Below, one piece after another: positions 8,608 through 18,108 of a stretch of 64,000 nucleotides of DNA (the first letter of the stretch is position 1; every line of letters begins with the position of its first letter). The DNA lies in NCBI RefSeq assembly GCF_900106695.1, contig NZ_FNMZ01000002.1, positions 733,544 through 797,543 of the forward strand, in the 5' to 3' direction. The stretch is from Albimonas donghaensis (lineage in GTDB: Bacteria; Pseudomonadota; Alphaproteobacteria; Rhodobacterales; Rhodobacteraceae). Below the pieces are notes generated by a model. That model worked only from the letters and a program-made list of their open reading frames with translations, was not told where the DNA came from and searched no databases. A program made the translations under genes and the position numbers.

Positions 8608-9816
8608 TCAGTTTCCCGGGGCGGCGCGCCGGGACGGCGCGCTGCGGGCGAAATCGCAGATACGGGCGGCGAGCCGGTCGAGGTCATGCTCTTCCTCCAC
8701 CGCGCCCAGCTCGCGGGCGGCGCGGGGCATTCCGTAGACCACGCAAGTCCGCTCGGACTGGCCCAATGTGGCGGCCCCGGCGCCGCGCATGGCGCGCAGC
8801 CCGGCGGCGCCGTCCCGGCCCATGCCGGTCAGGATCACGCCGACGGCGCCGGGACCGGCGGCGCGGGCGACCGAGCCGAACAGCACGTCCACCGACGGGC
8901 AGTGACCGGTGACCGGGGTCGAATCTCCCAACCGTGTCAGCAGCCTGCGGCCGCCGATCTGAACCTCCAGATGGCGGGAGCCGGGGGCGATGCGGACCAT
9001 GCCGCTGGTCAGGGGCTCGGCGTCGCGGGCCTCGGCCACGTCGCGGCCGAGCTTGTCGCGAAGGCGCCGCGCGAAGCGGTCGGTGTATCCCTCCGGCATG
9101 TGCTGGGTGATCACCACCGGAGGCAGGTCATGCGGCAGCCCCTCCAGCAGCTCGGCCAGGGCGCCGACGCCGCCGGTGGAGGCGCCGACGGCGATCAGCG
9201 CGCGCTTCCAGGCGCTGGCACGGGTCGGTTCCGGCGGCGCGGCTGGTCTGTCGGCGAGCGCGGGCGCGGGCGCCGGCTGCCGCCCCTGCCCGACGCGCGC
9301 CGGATCGGGCCGGCTCGACGCGGGGCGGCCCGTTCGAAGCGGAGGCGCGGCCTTGCCGGCGCCGTCGCCGGGAAGAGGGACCGGCGGCGCCGCAAGCGGC
9401 GCGCGACGCCGGACCTGGGCGCGGGCGGCGGTGCGCACTTTCTCCCGCAGCTCACGCCCGAAGGGCCCCATCGGATCCGGCCCGCTGGGCTTGCGGACCA
9501 CGTCCACCGCGCCGATCTGCAGCGCGGCGAGGGTGATTTCCGTCCCCTCGGCGGTCAGCGAGCTGACCATGACCACCGGCGTCGGCCGCAGGGTCATGAT
9601 CTTTTCCAGGAACTCCAGGCCGTTCATGCCCGGCATCTCCACGTCCAGCGTCACCGCGTCGGGGTCGGTCTCCTTGATCATCCGACGCCCTTCGGCGACG
9701 TTCCCGGCCTTCGCCGCGACCTTGATGTCGCCCTCCGCCTCAAGCGCGGCGGTGATGATGCCTTGCATCAGTCGGCTGTCGTCGACCACGACCACCCGGA
9801 TCGGTCCGCCGGACAT
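8608..9816 (-). CDS. cheB: Chemotaxis protein-glutamate methylesterase/glutamine deamidase CheB
   Basis: A 402-residue adaptation enzyme that removes methyl groups from receptor glutamates. The receiver domain (1-125) has D58 in LDVEMPGMNG. A Pro/Ala/Arg-rich linker (about 135-200) leads to the methylesterase domain, with Ser213 in GASTGG, His239 in TQHMPEG and Asp335 in GMGRDG as the catalytic triad. I preferred the ATG at 9816 to an upstream candidate at 9882 because GGAGGG lies at ribosome-site distance and the receiver fold starts right after it. It lies 13 bp downstream of cheD. Confidence 0.97.
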   Translation of the reverse strand: MSGGPIRVVVVDDSRLMQGIITAALEAEGDIKVAAKAGNVAEGRRMIKETDPDAVTLDVEMPGMNGLEFLEKIMTLRPTPVVMVSSLTAEGTEITLAALQIGAVDVVRKPSGPDPMGPFGRELREKVRTAARAQVRRRAPLAAPPVPLPGDGAGKAAPPLRTGRPASSRPDPARVGQGRQPAPAPALADRPAAPPEPTRASAWKRALIAVGASTGGVGALAELLEGLPHDLPPVVITQHMPEGYTDRFARRLRDKLGRDVAEARDAEPLTSGMVRIAPGSRHLEVQIGGRRLLTRLGDSTPVTGHCPSVDVLFGSVARAAGPGAVGVILTGMGRDGAAGLRAMRGAGAATLGQSERTCVVYGMPRAARELGAVEEEHDLDRLAARICDFARSAPSRRAAPGN

Positions 9817-9829
9817 CAGGAACCCTCCA

Positions 9830-10429
9830 TCAGAACAGCTCCACCCCGCCGCCGCGCGGCGCCTGCTGGACCTTCCGCTCAAGCTGGGTCTCGGTCCGCC
9901 GCATGGTCCGGGTTTCCGAAGCCGGCAGGCGCAGCACCGAGACGCGCCCGGAAGACGGGAAGAAATAGACCCGCCGCGCCCGGTCTCCGCCGGTGTCCGA
10001 AGCCGCGAGACGGATGCCCTCCGAGCGGAGATAATCCTTCACGAACTGGGCGTTGCGGATGCCGACCGTATCCTTGGCCGACACGTCGATCACGTTGGCG
10101 CCGCCGAACACCTTGGCCTCCATCCGCGATTTCTGGCCGCCGCGCTTGAGGATGTCGTTGATCAGGACCTCCATGGCGTGGACCCCGTAGCGCGCCGAGC
10201 GGGCGCCGGCCTCGGACCTGTCCTCGCCGGGCAGCAGGAAATGGTTGAGCCCGCCGATGCCCTTGTCCACATCGCGGATGCAGGCCGCGACGCAGGAGCC
10301 AAGCAGCGTGGTCACCGCGACGTCCGTCTCCTGGGTCACGTCGTGGTGCCCCGGCAGGACGGAGATCGCGCGCGCGCCGATCTTGGGGTCGAAATAGGAG
10401 GCCGATCCCCCCCCGGCCCGCGAGCTCAT
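9830..10429 (-). CDS. cheD: Chemoreceptor glutamine deamidase CheD
   Basis: A 199-residue deamidase that converts specific receptor glutamines to glutamate. The family's catalytic Cys is C46 in LLGSCVAAC and the His is H63 in GGLNHFLLPG. The later motifs GGANVIDVSAKDTVG and GGDRARRVYFFPSSGRV are typical. The ATG overlaps the cheR stop as ATGA, so translation is coupled. Together with cheR and cheB it gives a full receptor-modification set for the neighbouring receptor. Confidence 0.96.
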   Translation of the reverse strand: MSSRAGGGSASYFDPKIGARAISVLPGHHDVTQETDVAVTTLLGSCVAACIRDVDKGIGGLNHFLLPGEDRSEAGARSARYGVHAMEVLINDILKRGGQKSRMEAKVFGGANVIDVSAKDTVGIRNAQFVKDYLRSEGIRLAASDTGGDRARRVYFFPSSGRVSVLRLPASETRTMRRTETQLERKVQQAPRGGGVELF

Positions 10430-11295
10430 CGGCGCCTCCGATAGATGGTGCGGCCCTCGGAGCTCAGCAGCGGGTGTTCCCCCAGCAGCGATTCCGAGTG
10501 GCCGAGATAAAGGATGCCGTCGTCGGTCAGCGCCTCCGCATAGCGGCGCACCAGGCCCGCCTTGGTCTCGGCGTCGAAATAGATCAGCACGTTGCGGCAG
10601 AAGATGACGTCGAACGGCCCGCGGAATGGCCAGGCGTGCAGCAGGTTGAGCTGGCGGAAGGCGATCATCGACTTGAGCTGCGCCGACATCTCCACATCCG
10701 CGCCGCGCCGGGACATGGCGCCGGATCGCAGCTCGGACGGCACGTCGGCGGCCCGGGCCTCCGGATAGATGCCCGCCTTGGCCTTGGCCAGGACGTTGGT
10801 GTCGAGATCGGTGGCCAGGATCCGGAAATCGGCCCCGCCCATGCTGCGCGCCGCCGCGCGGGCGGTCAGCGCGATGGAATAGGGCTCCTCCCCCGTCGAA
10901 CACCCTGCGGACCAGACCCGGATCCGGGATTTCCCGGCCTTTCCCAGGGGCTCCAGCACCTCGTGGCGGAGGTGGTCGAAATGGTGGGACTCCCGGAAGA
11001 AGGACGTCAGGTTGGTGGTCACCGCATTGGAGAACTCGGTGATCTCCCGGGATCCGGCCCCGCTTTCCAGATGGTCCATGTAGTCGGTGAAGCTGGTCAT
11101 GCCGAGCGCGCGCAGACGGCGCGACAGGCGAGTGTAGACCATCTGGCGCTTGTGGTCCTTGAGCACGATGCCGGCGATCTCGAACACCTTGTCGGCGACG
11201 CGCTGGAACTCGGCGTCCGACATGTTGAACTCGCCGCCATAGGCGCCGGTGTCCCGGCTGTCGGAAACGCGGGGGGCGGAGGAACGGGGGGTCAT
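10426..11295 (-). CDS. cheR: Chemotaxis protein-glutamate O-methyltransferase CheR
   Basis: A 289-residue SAM-dependent methyltransferase for receptor glutamates. The N-terminal helical domain contains GIVLKDHKRQMVYTRLSRRL. The SAM-binding loop is VWSAGCSTGEEPYSIAL, followed by ATDLDTNVLAKA and FCRNVLIYFD. I chose the ATG at 11295, 4 bp after the mcp stop, over an in-frame ATG at 11361 that would lie inside mcp. The upstream receptor ends with an aromatic pentapeptide of the kind that tethers CheR, which suggests these two products work together. Confidence 0.95.
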   Translation of the reverse strand: MTPRSSAPRVSDSRDTGAYGGEFNMSDAEFQRVADKVFEIAGIVLKDHKRQMVYTRLSRRLRALGMTSFTDYMDHLESGAGSREITEFSNAVTTNLTSFFRESHHFDHLRHEVLEPLGKAGKSRIRVWSAGCSTGEEPYSIALTARAAARSMGGADFRILATDLDTNVLAKAKAGIYPEARAADVPSELRSGAMSRRGADVEMSAQLKSMIAFRQLNLLHAWPFRGPFDVIFCRNVLIYFDAETKAGLVRRYAEALTDDGILYLGHSESLLGEHPLLSSEGRTIYRRRR

Positions 11296-11299
11296 GGGA

Positions 11300-14200
11300 T
11301 CAGAACTCCGACCAGTCCTGGTCGTCCGCGACCGCCGCGGCCTGCACGGCGGCGGGCGCACGGGCCGGGGTCGGACGCGGGGCAGGCTCGGGATGGGCGT
11401 TCTCGGAGACCGCGGCGGGCTTGCGCATCGGCACGGCGAGCTTGTCCGCCGGCTTGGGCGCGAGCTGGGGCGCGAGCTGGGGCGCCGGCTTCAAGGCCGG
11501 TTTCGGCGCAGGTTTCGGCGCGGGCTTGAACGCCGTTCCGGCTGCGGCCGCCGCGGACGGAGCCCTGGGCCGCGGCGCCGCGGCGGCGCCGGGGCGGGCG
11601 GCGATCGACGACGCGCCTGGCTTCGGGGTCGGCTTCGGGGCAGGCTTGGCCGCCGCCTGCCGGCCCGCCGACGGGGCCAGGGACCCGGACGCCGCGGAGG
11701 AGGAAGAGATCCCGTCGCCGGCCCGGGCTGCGCCCCCCCCGGCCTTGCGGCTCGCCGCGGACAGGCCGGTGTCGAAGAAGCCCACCCGTTCGATCAGCCA
11801 GCGCGCCTCGTTCTGCAGCCGGCGCGCGGCCGCGGCGCTCTGCTCCGCCATCGCCGAGTTGCGCTGGGTCGCCTCGTCCATATGGCTGACCGCCTGGCTG
11901 GTCTCCTGCACGCCCGAGCTCTGCTCGCGCACCGCGGAGGAGATGTCTTCGATGGTCGCCGCGGTGCGGGCGATGCCGTCCGCGATATCCTCCAGCGCCT
12001 TGCCGGTGCCCTGCACGAGGCGGACGCCTTCGACCACATGGCCCGAGGAGGTCTGGATCAGGCCCGAGATGTCCTTGGCCGCCTGGCTGGAGCGCTGCGC
12101 CAGCGTGCGCACTTCGGCCGCCACCACCGCGAAGCCCTTGCCGGCCTCCCCGGCGCGGGCCGCCTCCACCGCCGCGTTCAGCGCCAGCAGGTTGGTCTGG
12201 AAGGCGATCGAGTCGATCACCGAGATGATGTCCGAGATCTTGGTCGAGCTGTCCTCGATCCGGCCCATCGCCGACACCGCGTCCGACATCACCGAACGGC
12301 CCGACTGGGCGCGCTGGGCGGCGTCGCGGGCGAGATTTTCGGCGCTCGACGCGTTCTCGGCGGTGGTTTTCACATTGGCGGCCATCTCCTCCATCGTCGC
12401 CGCGGTCTCCTCCAGCGAGGAGGCCTGGGCCTCGGTGCGGGCGGAGAGCTGGCCGGCTTCCTCGGAGATCGAGTCCGCCGCGCCGCGCATGCCGTCGGCC
12501 GCACTCTCGATATCCGCGATGGTCTCCGCCAGCCGGCCGACGGCCTTGTTGAGATTGCCCGCGGCCTCGCCGAAGCGGCCGGAATGCGTCTCCACCATCC
12601 GGTGAGACAGGCGGCCGGTGGCGAGCGCGTCGACCATCTTCTCGAGATCCGCGAAGAAGCCGCCGGCGACCTCGCCCATCCGGTTGATCGACTTGGACAC
12701 ATGCTGGGTGAAGCGGTCTCCCGTGGCGCCGTCCAGCCGCCGCGAGAAGTCGCCGTTCACCGTGGCGTCGAGCACCTCGTTGACCTGGGTCTCCGAGAGC
12801 ATCGGGGTCGAGCGGTCGCGCCAGGTGATCGCGCGGCCGATCATGTCGCCATGCTCGTCACGCATCTCCGTGATGGCGAGGCCGAACTGCTTGTCGCCGA
12901 TCTCGACCAGCGGCGCGCCGCGACGGTCCGGGCTCAGGAACTGCGAGGTGTCCTTGACGAAGGCCGAGGCCGGCAGGCCCACCAGCCCGTCGGGCCCCTC
13001 GGCCTGCTTGCCCAGCAGGGGCCGGAACCCGTCCTCCATCGCCTGGTTGGCGAAGACCACCTTCATGTCGTTGTCGAGGATCATCACCATGTCCGCCGAG
13101 GCGGTGAGCGCGGTGGCTATGCGCCGGGCGGCGACCGCATTCCCGTGGATCCGGTTGAGCGAGCGGGCCAGCCCGCCCAGTTCGTCCGTCCGCTCCGCGC
13201 CGGGCACGTCGTGGCGACGCCCTTCCAGCAGCTCGCCCACCGCCTGCGCCATCTCGCGCACCGGGCGTGCGAAACCGCGCGCCATCAGCCAGCCCAGCAG
13301 CAGCGCCACGCCAAGCGCCGGCAGAATGGTCAGGGCCAGGGCCATCGCGGCCTCGTTCAGGCGCCCGGCGATCAGCGATCCCCGCTCCTCCGTCACCAGC
13401 GTCCAGTCGAGCCCGTCGCGCGTGATGCGCCGGGTGACCACATAGGCGTCCTCCCCGTCGCTGCCGGGACCGAAGGCGACGTCGGCGCCCGGCTCGGCCG
13501 GGGGCGGGGCGTAGCGGGTCCTGAGCACGTCGTCGCCGGAGGTCGAGGCGAGCTCGGTGCGCAGGATGCCGTCGGCGCCGGTCAGGAAGACCGTGAGCCC
13601 GCTCTCCGCCCCTGCGAAGGACAGGGCCTCGGCCAGCCGCTCGGCGCCCAGCTGCGCCGCGACCACCCCGATGCGTCGTCCGTCTTCGTCGAACATCGGC
13701 GAAGCGGCGAAGGCCGCGGGCGCGCCGGCGGAGGGCGCGTAGGCCGCGTAATCCGCGAAGATCACCTGCCCGGCCGAAAGGTCCCTGGCCCGCCTGAACA
13801 CCTCGCCAAGGCCCGAATCCGCGTAGGGGCCATTGGTCAGGTTGGTTCCGAAATCCGCTTCCTTCGCGACCGTGTAGACCACGTCGCCCGCCGGGTTGAT
13901 CAGGAACAGGTCGTAGTAGCCCCGCTGCTCCTGAAACGCGCGAAGGGTGACATGGTGGCGCCGGTGCGCGTCCGACCAGTCGGAGCCGTCGCCGGCGTCG
14001 CGCAGGGCCTGGCGCTGCCCCAGCGGATGCGGGTTGCCGTCCAGGTAGAGCGGAACGATCGCCTCGGCATCCCAGGTCGTCGAGAATTCGAGGAGGTGGT
14101 CCGTCCCCAGTTCGGACGCATCGAGCAGCGCCATGTCGCGGCGCACGTCGTCGAGCAGGAACTCGACCCGCGCGCCGGCGCCGTCCGCCATGGACGCCAG

Positions 14201-14362
14201 CCGGTTCGCCGCCTCATGACGCAGGGCCTCGGCCTCGAGCATGTAGCTGACCGCGCCCACGGTCACGCCGGTCAGCAACGCCAGGCCTCCGGCCGCGGCC
14301 GTCAGGCGCGGTCCGATGCCCGGACCCTTGGTCAAGGCGGAGGCGGGAGGGGGGTTGTTCAT
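11300..14362 (-). CDS. Large methyl-accepting chemotaxis protein with C-terminal docking pentapeptide
   Basis: A 1020-residue transmembrane chemoreceptor. TM1 is at about 18-40, followed by a large periplasmic sensor of double-Cache size (about 41-330), TM2 (about 334-357) and HAMP (360-405). A PAS-like segment containing [17 protein letters not shown] begins near residue 430. The cytoplasmic hairpin tip, with [20 protein letters not shown] and [12 protein letters not shown], is near 715-745. Residues about 870-1015 are a Pro/Ala/Lys-rich tail with KPAPKP-type repeats, and the last five residues are DWSEF, resembling the CheR/CheB-binding NWETF of enteric receptors. The ATG at 14362 follows GGAG; an earlier in-frame ATG at 14425 lacks such support. 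Confidence 0.95.
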   Translation of the reverse strand: MNNPPPASALTKGPGIGPRLTAAAGGLALLTGVTVGAVSYMLEAEALRHEAANRLASMADGAGARVEFLLDDVRRDMALLDASELGTDHLLEFSTTWDAEAIVPLYLDGNPHPLGQRQALRDAGDGSDWSDAHRRHHVTLRAFQEQRGYYDLFLINPAGDVVYTVAKEADFGTNLTNGPYADSGLGEVFRRARDLSAGQVIFADYAAYAPSAGAPAAFAASPMFDEDGRRIGVVAAQLGAERLAEALSFAGAESGLTVFLTGADGILRTELASTSGDDVLRTRYAPPPAEPGADVAFGPGSDGEDAYVVTRRITRDGLDWTLVTEERGSLIAGRLNEAAMALALTILPALGVALLLGWLMARGFARPVREMAQAVGELLEGRRHDVPGAERTDELGGLARSLNRIHGNAVAARRIATALTASADMVMILDNDMKVVFANQAMEDGFRPLLGKQAEGPDGLVGLPASAFVKDTSQFLSPDRRGAPLVEIGDKQFGLAITEMRDEHGDMIGRAITWRDRSTPMLSETQVNEVLDATVNGDFSRRLDGATGDRFTQHVSKSINRMGEVAGGFFADLEKMVDALATGRLSHRMVETHSGRFGEAAGNLNKAVGRLAETIADIESAADGMRGAADSISEEAGQLSARTEAQASSLEETAATMEEMAANVKTTAENASSAENLARDAAQRAQSGRSVMSDAVSAMGRIEDSSTKISDIISVIDSIAFQTNLLALNAAVEAARAGEAGKGFAVVAAEVRTLAQRSSQAAKDISGLIQTSSGHVVEGVRLVQGTGKALEDIADGIARTAATIEDISSAVREQSSGVQETSQAVSHMDEATQRNSAMAEQSAAAARRLQNEARWLIERVGFFDTGLSAASRKAGGGAARAGDGISSSSAASGSLAPSAGRQAAAKPAPKPTPKPGASSIAARPGAAAAPRPRAPSAAAAAGTAFKPAPKPAPKPALKPAPQLAPQLAPKPADKLAVPMRKPAAVSENAHPEPAPRPTPARAPAAVQAAAVADDQDWSEF

Positions 14363-14452
14363 GCTCGTCTCCGTTCGTCGCAGCGTCATCGGCGCGCCGG
14401 GGCGCGGCCGGGCCGGGACCGTCATGGGGCGGGAGGCTTTCCGGGCGCGTCT

Positions 14453-14968
14453 TCAGACCATGCCCATCGACGCCCCGCCGAACAGCGCCTTGAGGTCGAG
14501 CAGCGCGACCATGCCGGATTCCGCGTTCACCAGGCCGCCGATCGAGGACTGGTCGAGATCCGCCTCGGAGGGCGGGACCGGCCGGATGTCGTCGGAGCTC
14601 ACGGTGATGATGTCGGACACCGCGTCGACCAGAACGCCGACCGTCTGGTCGCCGATCCAGACGATGACGACGACATGGGTCTCGGTCGCCTCGGTCAGGT
14701 TGCCGCCGAAGCGGGCGCGCAGGTCATGCACCGGCACGATGGTGCCGCGCAGGTTCAGCACGCCGCGCATGTAGTGCGGCTGGTTGGGCAGGGCCGTGGT
14801 CGGGGTCCACTGCTTGATCTCGCGCACCAGCACGATGTCGACCCCGTAGGCCCGGTCGCCGACCAGGAAGGTGACATACTGCTTGTAGCGCGCCGCGCCC
14901 GCGGGCTCCGTCTCACCCGGAAGGGCGGCGGCAGGGGCGGGCTCGGTCTGCATCGCGGCTTCGGTCAA
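14453..14968 (-). CDS. cheW: Chemotaxis coupling protein CheW (TTG start)
   Basis: A 171-residue CheW-fold protein that couples receptors to CheA. Core motifs are YVTFLVGDRAYGVDI, VREIKQW, RGVLNLRGTIVPVHDLR and VGVLVDAVSDI. A short Ala/Pro/Glu-rich N-terminus precedes the fold. The start is probably TTG at 14968, overlapping the cheA stop as TTGA: a full AGGAGG lies 7 bases upstream, whereas the first ATG (14953) has no ribosome site. It lies between cheA and the receptor gene, as expected for a dedicated signalling array. Confidence 0.95.
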   Translation of the reverse strand: MTEAAMQTEPAPAAALPGETEPAGAARYKQYVTFLVGDRAYGVDIVLVREIKQWTPTTALPNQPHYMRGVLNLRGTIVPVHDLRARFGGNLTEATETHVVVIVWIGDQTVGVLVDAVSDIITVSSDDIRPVPPSEADLDQSSIGGLVNAESGMVALLDLKALFGGASMGMV

Positions 14969-17064
14969 TGGAACACCTCCTGGATCGGGGCGCGCGCGGA
15001 GCCGCCCATGGAAACGAGCGACGGGATGTCGAGGATCAGGGCCACCCGTCCATCGCCCAGGATCGTGGCGCCGGAGACGCCCTCGACCCGCTTGAAGTTC
15101 GCCTCGAGGCTTTTCAGGACGACCTGGCGCTGGCCGATCAGCTCATCGACCAGCAGCGCGACATGGCCGTTGGTCTCGGTGTCGACGACGATCGCCATCT
15201 CCTCGCGCTTGTCGCCGAGGTCGATGCCCAGCGCGTTGCGCAGGCTGATCAGGCGCAGGTACTGGCCGCGGCGGGCGAGCACCTGGGACCGGTCGGGCAG
15301 CACCTCCACCCGCTCCCCGTCGATGCGCAGCGCCTCGACCACCGAGCTGAGCGGCAGGATGAAGCGTTCGTCGCCCACGCAGATGGTCATGCCGTCCAGC
15401 ACCGCCAGCGTCAGCGGCAGGGTGATCTGGAAGCGCGTGCCCTTGCCGGGGTCCGAGCGCAGGTGGCATCGGCCGCCCAGCGCCTGGATCTTCTTCTTGA
15501 CCACGTCCATGCCGACGCCGCGGCCGGAGACCGAGCTGATCTCCTTCGCCGTGGAGAAGCCGGGATGGAAGATCAGCTGATCGATGTCTTCGGGCGTCAG
15601 GTTGTCGTCGGGGCCGATCAGGCCGTTTTCGATGGCCTTCTCCACCACCCGCTCGCGGTTGATGCCGCGGCCGTCGTCCTCGATGATGATGATCACGCGC
15701 TCACCGCGATGTTCCGCGGCCAGTCGGATGGTCCCGGTGCGCGGCTTGCCGGCGGCGGCGCGCTCGTCCGGCAGCTCCAGCCCGTGATCCATGGAGTTGC
15801 GCAGCATGTGGGTGAGGGGCTCGGCGAGTTCCTCGATCACCGTGGTGTCGACCTCGGTATGCTCGCCGGCCAGCACCAGCCTGGCCTCCTTGCCGAGCTT
15901 GTCGGCCAGGTCCCGGACCACGCGGGGCATGCGCGAGAACACCGATTTCACCGGCTGGGCGCGAATCGCCATGACCGATTCCTGAAGCTCCCGGGTCTGC
16001 CGCGACATCGCCTCGACCGAATGACCGACCTCCAGGGCGGTGGCGGCGTCGGTCTCCGACAGTTTCTGCGCCAGCACCGCCTGGGTGATGACGATCTCGC
16101 CGACAAGGTTCACCAGCCGGTCGATGCGCGGAAGCTCCACCCGCAAGGTCTTGGCGGCGGAGTGGCGCGCGCCGTCCTTGCCCGCATCCTTGCCGCCCGC
16201 CTCGGGAGGCGCGGCCGCGGCGGAGGGCGCGGGGTCGCCCTTCGCCTCGGTCGGCGCGACGGAGGCCGGAGCGGCCTCGGCGCCCGCGGGCGCGGCGGGG
16301 GCTTCGGACCAGTTCTCGTCCACGATCTCGACGACCGCGATATGCTCGTAGACCGAGAAGAAATCGGTGAAGGCCGAGGGCGGGCGATCGGTCTCGAAGC
16401 GCAGCTTCCAGCCGATGGGGCAGCCTTCCGGCGTCAACTCCGCCAGCGGCGGCAGGTCGCCGATCGGTTCGGCCGCCACAAGGTCGAGTTCGCGCGCCGC
16501 CCGGATCACCCGAAGGGGATCGTGGCCGCCATGGATGAAATCCTCGCTCGGGATCAAGGAGACGATGACCTCGCGCGGCTCGCCGGGTTCAGGCTCGGCC
16601 TCGGCCGGCGCGGGCGGCGGCGGGGCGGCCGAGGCCGGGGCGGAGGGGCCGTCCTCGGGCGCTTCCTCGGCCGAGGATCGGCCGATCTGCTCCTCCAGCT
16701 CCTGGCGGACACGGTCGACATGCCCGGAATCGACGTCGCCGCCGTCGCGGGCCTGTTCGATCAGGGTCTCCATCACGTCGCCGGACCGCATCAGCAGGTT
16801 CACGATGTCCGAGCCCAGCTGGAGACGACCGGACCGCAGTCCGTCCATCACCGTCTCGAACACATGCGCGAAGCCGATCAGATGGTCGAAGCCGAAGGCC
16901 GCCGCGCCGCCCTTGACCGAATGCACGGCGCGGAAGGCGGCGTTCACCAGCTCCGGATCGCGTTCGCCGTCCATCAGGCGGTCGAGCTGCTCCTGCAGAT
17001 CCGCCAGAAGCTCCCCGCATTCCGTGAAGAACAGGGCGAGATAGTCTTCGTTGTCGTCGTCCAT
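14965..17064 (-). CDS. cheA: Chemotaxis sensor histidine kinase CheA
   Basis: A 699-residue kinase. The HPt domain (1-110) carries the phosphorylated His48 in RAVHSVKGGAAAFG. An acidic Pro/Ala linker and a P2-like region follow. The dimerisation domain begins near residue 300 with LPRIDRLVNLVGEIVITQAV. The ATPase domain (about 375-550) has HMLRNSMDHGLE, IIEDDGRGI and SGRGVGMDVV. The CheW-like regulatory domain fills the C-terminus. It phosphorylates the CheY proteins and CheB. The gene follows the upstream cheY after 30 bp and overlaps cheW. Confidence 0.97.
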   Translation of the reverse strand: MDDDNEDYLALFFTECGELLADLQEQLDRLMDGERDPELVNAAFRAVHSVKGGAAAFGFDHLIGFAHVFETVMDGLRSGRLQLGSDIVNLLMRSGDVMETLIEQARDGGDVDSGHVDRVRQELEEQIGRSSAEEAPEDGPSAPASAAPPPPAPAEAEPEPGEPREVIVSLIPSEDFIHGGHDPLRVIRAARELDLVAAEPIGDLPPLAELTPEGCPIGWKLRFETDRPPSAFTDFFSVYEHIAVVEIVDENWSEAPAAPAGAEAAPASVAPTEAKGDPAPSAAAAPPEAGGKDAGKDGARHSAAKTLRVELPRIDRLVNLVGEIVITQAVLAQKLSETDAATALEVGHSVEAMSRQTRELQESVMAIRAQPVKSVFSRMPRVVRDLADKLGKEARLVLAGEHTEVDTTVIEELAEPLTHMLRNSMDHGLELPDERAAAGKPRTGTIRLAAEHRGERVIIIIEDDGRGINRERVVEKAIENGLIGPDDNLTPEDIDQLIFHPGFSTAKEISSVSGRGVGMDVVKKKIQALGGRCHLRSDPGKGTRFQITLPLTLAVLDGMTICVGDERFILPLSSVVEALRIDGERVEVLPDRSQVLARRGQYLRLISLRNALGIDLGDKREEMAIVVDTETNGHVALLVDELIGQRQVVLKSLEANFKRVEGVSGATILGDGRVALILDIPSLVSMGGSARAPIQEVFH
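14976..14981 (-). promoter_or_regulatory. Ribosome binding site that selects the TTG start of cheW
   Basis: A perfect AGGAGG on the minus strand lies inside the last codons of cheA, 7 bases before TTG at 14968. No similar site precedes the ATG five codons later, so this decides the start and implies coupled cheA-cheW translation. Confidence 0.75.
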
Positions 17065-17094
17065 CTGCGATGTCCGTCCTTGGATTGCGGGGCG

Positions 17095-17454
17095 TCAGGC
17101 GAGCCGGGCCACGAGGCCCAGGATCTGGTCGGGGTCGAAGGGCTTGGTCAGCCAGCCCGTCGCCTTCACCTCCCGCGCCCGGTCCTTGAGCTCCTGCGCG
17201 GTCTCGGTGGTCAGCAGAAGGATCGGCAGGGCCCGGCCCGAGGGCTCGCCCCGCGCGGCGGCGATGAACTCCAGGCCGTTCATGCGCGGCATGTTGAGGT
17301 CGGTGATCACCAGATCGGGCTCGTGCTCACGCAGCTTTTCCAGCGCCTCGACCCCGTCCTTGGCGGTGAACACCTCGTGTCCGCCGCGCTCCAGGCAGGC
17401 CTTGAGCATGTTGAGGAGCGACCGGGTGTCGTCCACGGCGAGGATGCGGCTCAT
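17095..17454 (-). CDS. cheY: CheY-type response regulator (second copy, upstream of cheA)
   Basis: A 119-residue receiver domain with acidic residues D8-D9, phospho-accepting D52 in VITDLNMPRMNG, a TTET switch region and the conserved Lys in WLTKPF. It is clearly different from the CheY at the other end of the operon, so the two are not a recent duplication. Its ATG overlaps the stop of the STAS gene as ATGA. The PRMNGLEFI stretch matches the CheY that commonly neighbours cheA in alphaproteobacterial che operons. Confidence 0.95.
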   Translation of the reverse strand: MSRILAVDDTRSLLNMLKACLERGGHEVFTAKDGVEALEKLREHEPDLVITDLNMPRMNGLEFIAAARGEPSGRALPILLLTTETAQELKDRAREVKATGWLTKPFDPDQILGLVARLA

Positions 17455-18035
17455 GGGCGGATCTCCATTTTCATGAGGTCCCCGAACAGGCCGAGGTCCG
17501 AGAAGGCGTCCACGAAGGCCGGGGAGGGGCTGCGCACGGCGGCCGGGCTCCCCGCCTCGGCCCGGGCGCGCGCGGCGCCGACGATGGCCAGGACATAGGG
17601 GGTCGAGATGTTGTCCACCTCGGAGGCGTCGAATTCCAACGGGGCGTCGGCCGGCGCGGCGAGCAGCCAGGCCAGCAGCGCTTCCGTCTCCTCCAGCCGG
17701 GCGCGCCGGTGGAGCTTGAAGGGCCCGCCGGCCGCCGCGTCGGGGTCGGGGGCGGCGGCGTCTTCCGGCGCGAGCGCTTCGGGCCTGGCGTCTTCTTCGT
17801 CATCGGGCGCGGGGTCGGAGGCCTCGGGGTCGCTCTCATCCCCCGCCACGGCGGCGAGCTCTCCGGGCGCGTCGGCGTCGGCGTCCTCGGCAGCGGCCTC
17901 GGCATCGGGCGCGGCGGATGCCTCCGACGCCAGGTCATCGGCCGCCGCCTTTTCAGGCGCCTCCGCGCCGGGGTCCGCCGAGGCGTCGTCCGGAACGACC
18001 TTCGATGTCGCCTCCGCGTCCTTGTTCATGGTCAT
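17451..18035 (-). CDS. STAS-domain protein of the chemotaxis operon, acidic N-terminus
   Basis: About 194 residues. The first 110 or so are a low-complexity Asp/Glu/Ala/Pro stretch. The last 90 form a STAS-like domain, with LEFDASEVDNISTPYVLAIV matching the region that holds the phosphorylatable Ser/Thr in anti-sigma-factor antagonists. Such proteins occur at the head of alphaproteobacterial che operons, but their role is not settled. The start is uncertain: ATG codons exist at 18059, 18035 and 18029, and I chose 18035 because AAGGA lies about 10 bases upstream. It overlaps cheY by four bases. Confidence 0.8.
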   Translation of the reverse strand: MTMNKDAEATSKVVPDDASADPGAEAPEKAAADDLASEASAAPDAEAAAEDADADAPGELAAVAGDESDPEASDPAPDDEEDARPEALAPEDAAAPDPDAAAGGPFKLHRRARLEETEALLAWLLAAPADAPLEFDASEVDNISTPYVLAIVGAARARAEAGSPAAVRSPSPAFVDAFSDLGLFGDLMKMEIRP

Positions 18036-18108
18036 CGCCCGATCCTTCCCCGGCTCCATTTGCGGTCAGGGGCTTGCGCCCCGCAGTTCCGCCACGCCTG
18101 CGCGCGGC

